Source: Novosphingobium sp. UBA1948 (lineage in GTDB: Bacteria; Pseudomonadota; Alphaproteobacteria; Sphingomonadales; Sphingomonadaceae). From it: 14,326 nucleotides of DNA. Positions 13,344-14,326 of this stretch are shown here, one piece after another. The position numbers were made by a program, and so were the translations under genes. Position 1 is the first letter of the stretch. Every line of letters starts with the position of its first letter. The DNA lies in the NCBI GenBank assembly GCA_002336765.1, contig DDES01000017.1, positions 1 through 14,326 on the forward strand, in the 5' to 3' direction. The notes beneath the pieces were generated by a model. The model was not told the origin of the DNA and did no database searches. It saw nothing but the letters and a program-made list of their open reading frames with translations.

Positions 13344-14326
13344 GGTCCACAAGCCCAACCCGCATGATTCGGGCGCGCTGCATGTGTCGGGCCGCGCCGC
13401 CTATATCGACGATCTGCCCGAACCGGCAGGCCTGCTGCATTGCGCCTTCGGTCTGTCGGCCAAGGCTCATGCCCGCATCCTCGCACTCGACCTTTCTGCC
13501 GTGCACGCCGCCGAAGGCGTGGTCGGCGTCTTCACCGCCGCCGACATTCCGGGCGACAACAACATCGGCCCGCTGGCGCATGACGAGCCTCTGCTGGCGC
13601 AAGACGAGGTGCTCTACCACGGCCAGCCGATCTTCCTTGTTGCCGCCACCAGCCACACCGCCGCCCGCCGTGCCGCCCGTCTGGCGAAGGTCGAGTATGA
13701 AGACCTGCCCGCGCTGTTGACCGTGGCCGAGGCTTTGGCGGCAGGCAGCCACATCGAGCCGTCGCAGCGCATGGGGCGCGGCGATGTGTCTGCCGCGCTG
13801 GAGGCTGCCCCGCGCCGCCTGTCAGGCGCGCTGGAGATCGGCGGGCAGGAACATTTCTACCTCGAAAGCCAGATCGCGCAGGCCATGCCGATGGAGGATG
13901 GTCAGGTCCAGATCCTGTCCTCCACCCAGCACCCCAGCGAGGTGCAGCATCTGGCCGCCCATGTACTGGGCGTGGCCAGCGCCGATGTGGTGGTGGAGGT
14001 ACGGCGGCTCGGCGGCGGCTTTGGCGGCAAGGAAGACATCGCCGGCCAGGTCCACGTCTCCCTATTTGCCTGGCAGTTGAAAAAGCCAGTTAAAGTGGTT
14101 CTTTCGCGTGCAGAATCCATCCGTATGCACCCCAAACGCCACCCTGTTTATATGGATATTGAAATCGGCTGCAACAAGGATGGAAAGCTTACCGGGTTAA
14201 AACTTTACGCGGTGGGCGACTCAGGCGCTTATGCCTCGGTAGGCACAAAAGTAATGGAGCGGGTGGCAGGTCATGCCAGCGGGGCATATCATTTTCCCTG
14301 TGTTAACCTGCAGGCACTTACTGTGT
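13336..14326 (+). CDS. xdhB: Xanthine dehydrogenase large subunit XdhB, N-terminal part, running off the window and apparently chimeric
   Basis: The frame is open from the ATG at 13336, which overlaps xdhA by eight bases, to the window end: 330 residues of an expected roughly 770. Residues 1-225 are an ordinary proteobacterial XdhB molybdopterin subunit: VSGRAAYIDDLPEPAG, TAADIPGDNNIGP, DEPLLAQDEVLYHGQP, IGGQEHFYLESQ and SSTQHPSEVQ. The GGGFGGKE cofactor motif is at 226-233. After it the protein does not look like XdhB: the usual TGKRH stretch is replaced by SRAESIRMHPKRHPVY, and GDSGAYASVG follows, both typical of single-chain selenium-dependent xanthine dehydrogenases. GC falls at the same point. 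The first 675 or so bases can be trusted as xdhB; the tail may not belong to this genome. Confidence 0.8.
   Translation, partial: MAEVHKPNPHDSGALHVSGRAAYIDDLPEPAGLLHCAFGLSAKAHARILALDLSAVHAAEGVVGVFTAADIPGDNNIGPLAHDEPLLAQDEVLYHGQPIFLVAATSHTAARRAARLAKVEYEDLPALLTVAEALAAGSHIEPSQRMGRGDVSAALEAAPRRLSGALEIGGQEHFYLESQIAQAMPMEDGQVQILSSTQHPSEVQHLAAHVLGVASADVVVEVRRLGGGFGGKEDIAGQVHVSLFAWQLKKPVKVVLSRAESIRMHPKRHPVYMDIEIGCNKDGKLTGLKLYAVGDSGAYASVGTKVMERVAGHASGAYHFPCVNLQALTV
14011..14034 (+). other. Putative chimeric junction at the GGGFGGKE motif
   Basis: These 24 bases encode GGGFGGKE, among the most conserved segments of the molybdenum hydroxylase family, so unrelated genes can share this stretch nearly base for base. 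Immediately left the DNA is about 70% GC (42 of 60 at 13921-13980); right of it 14101-14326 has 117 G or C in 226 bases, about 52%. The reading frame is kept across the point. A short identical run like this is where an assembler, or homologous recombination, could join two different genes. Confidence 0.65.
14035..14326 (+). other. Foreign-looking segment: fragment of a single-chain xanthine dehydrogenase-type gene
   Basis: The translation in the xdhB frame continues IAGQVHVSLFAWQLKKPVKV, then an ESIRMHPKRHP motif, CNKDGKLTGLKL and DSGAYASVGTKVMERVAGHA. From memory these match the molybdenum domain of selenium-dependent xanthine dehydrogenases from Firmicutes and some Deltaproteobacteria, not the XdhB of Alphaproteobacteria. 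Codons such as TTA, AAA, ACT, GTT and CTT, rare upstream, are common here. The segment is therefore probably from another organism. Confidence 0.6.

Noticed and set aside
1..14326. CRISPR array, tRNA or rRNA gene, insertion sequence or attachment site
   Set aside because: No regularly spaced repeats, RNA gene signatures, transposase motifs or terminal inverted repeats were seen.

Overview
This is a high-GC (about 65-70%) window with dense, plus-strand-only gene content. Codon use and protein character point to an alphaproteobacterium, most likely a sphingomonad such as Novosphingobium or Sphingomonas; that placement is inference from GC content and remembered homologues. Nearly all of it is a purine-catabolism locus.

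Layout. (1) 1-1274: C-terminal part of an outer-membrane usher-like beta-barrel protein, cut by the window edge and unrelated to the rest. (2) 1329-2920: two purine genes, a secreted nucleoside phosphorylase/nucleosidase-family enzyme and a cytoplasmic purine phosphoribosyltransferase, separated by a strong hairpin. (3) 2921-3035: an AT-richer gap with repeated TCGAA elements, the only plausible place for a main operon promoter. (4) 3036-14326: twelve head-to-tail genes with eleven junctions, ten of which overlap and one of which has a single intergenic base: hpxX, hpxY, NCS2 permease, hpxW, hpxK, hpxJ/pucG, puuE, hpxZ, uraD, uraH, xdhA, xdhB (incomplete).

How they work together. The permease imports purine base. 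XdhAB oxidises hypoxanthine/xanthine to urate. Urate oxidation to 5-hydroxyisourate needs a uricase that is not in the window. UraH and UraD then give S-allantoin, PuuE opens it to allantoate, HpxK makes ureidoglycine, and HpxJ transaminates that with glyoxylate to oxalurate plus glycine. HpxX/HpxY/HpxZ and HpxW are the Klebsiella-type oxalurate branch: oxalurate to oxamate, then oxamate to oxalate plus ammonia. The trio HpxX-HpxY-HpxZ is homologous to AtzG-AtzE-AtzH of cyanuric acid degradation, whose substrate 1-carboxybiuret resembles oxalurate.

The most suspicious signal is at the right end. The xdhB reading frame stays open, but GC drops from about 70% to about 52% at the conserved GGGFGGKE cofactor motif (14011-14034), and the protein after it looks like a different subfamily, the single-chain selenium-dependent xanthine dehydrogenase type. 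This is most likely a chimeric assembly join at a conserved motif, with real recombination as the less likely alternative. The rest is a known pathway in an unusually compact arrangement. I do not see a wholly new system.
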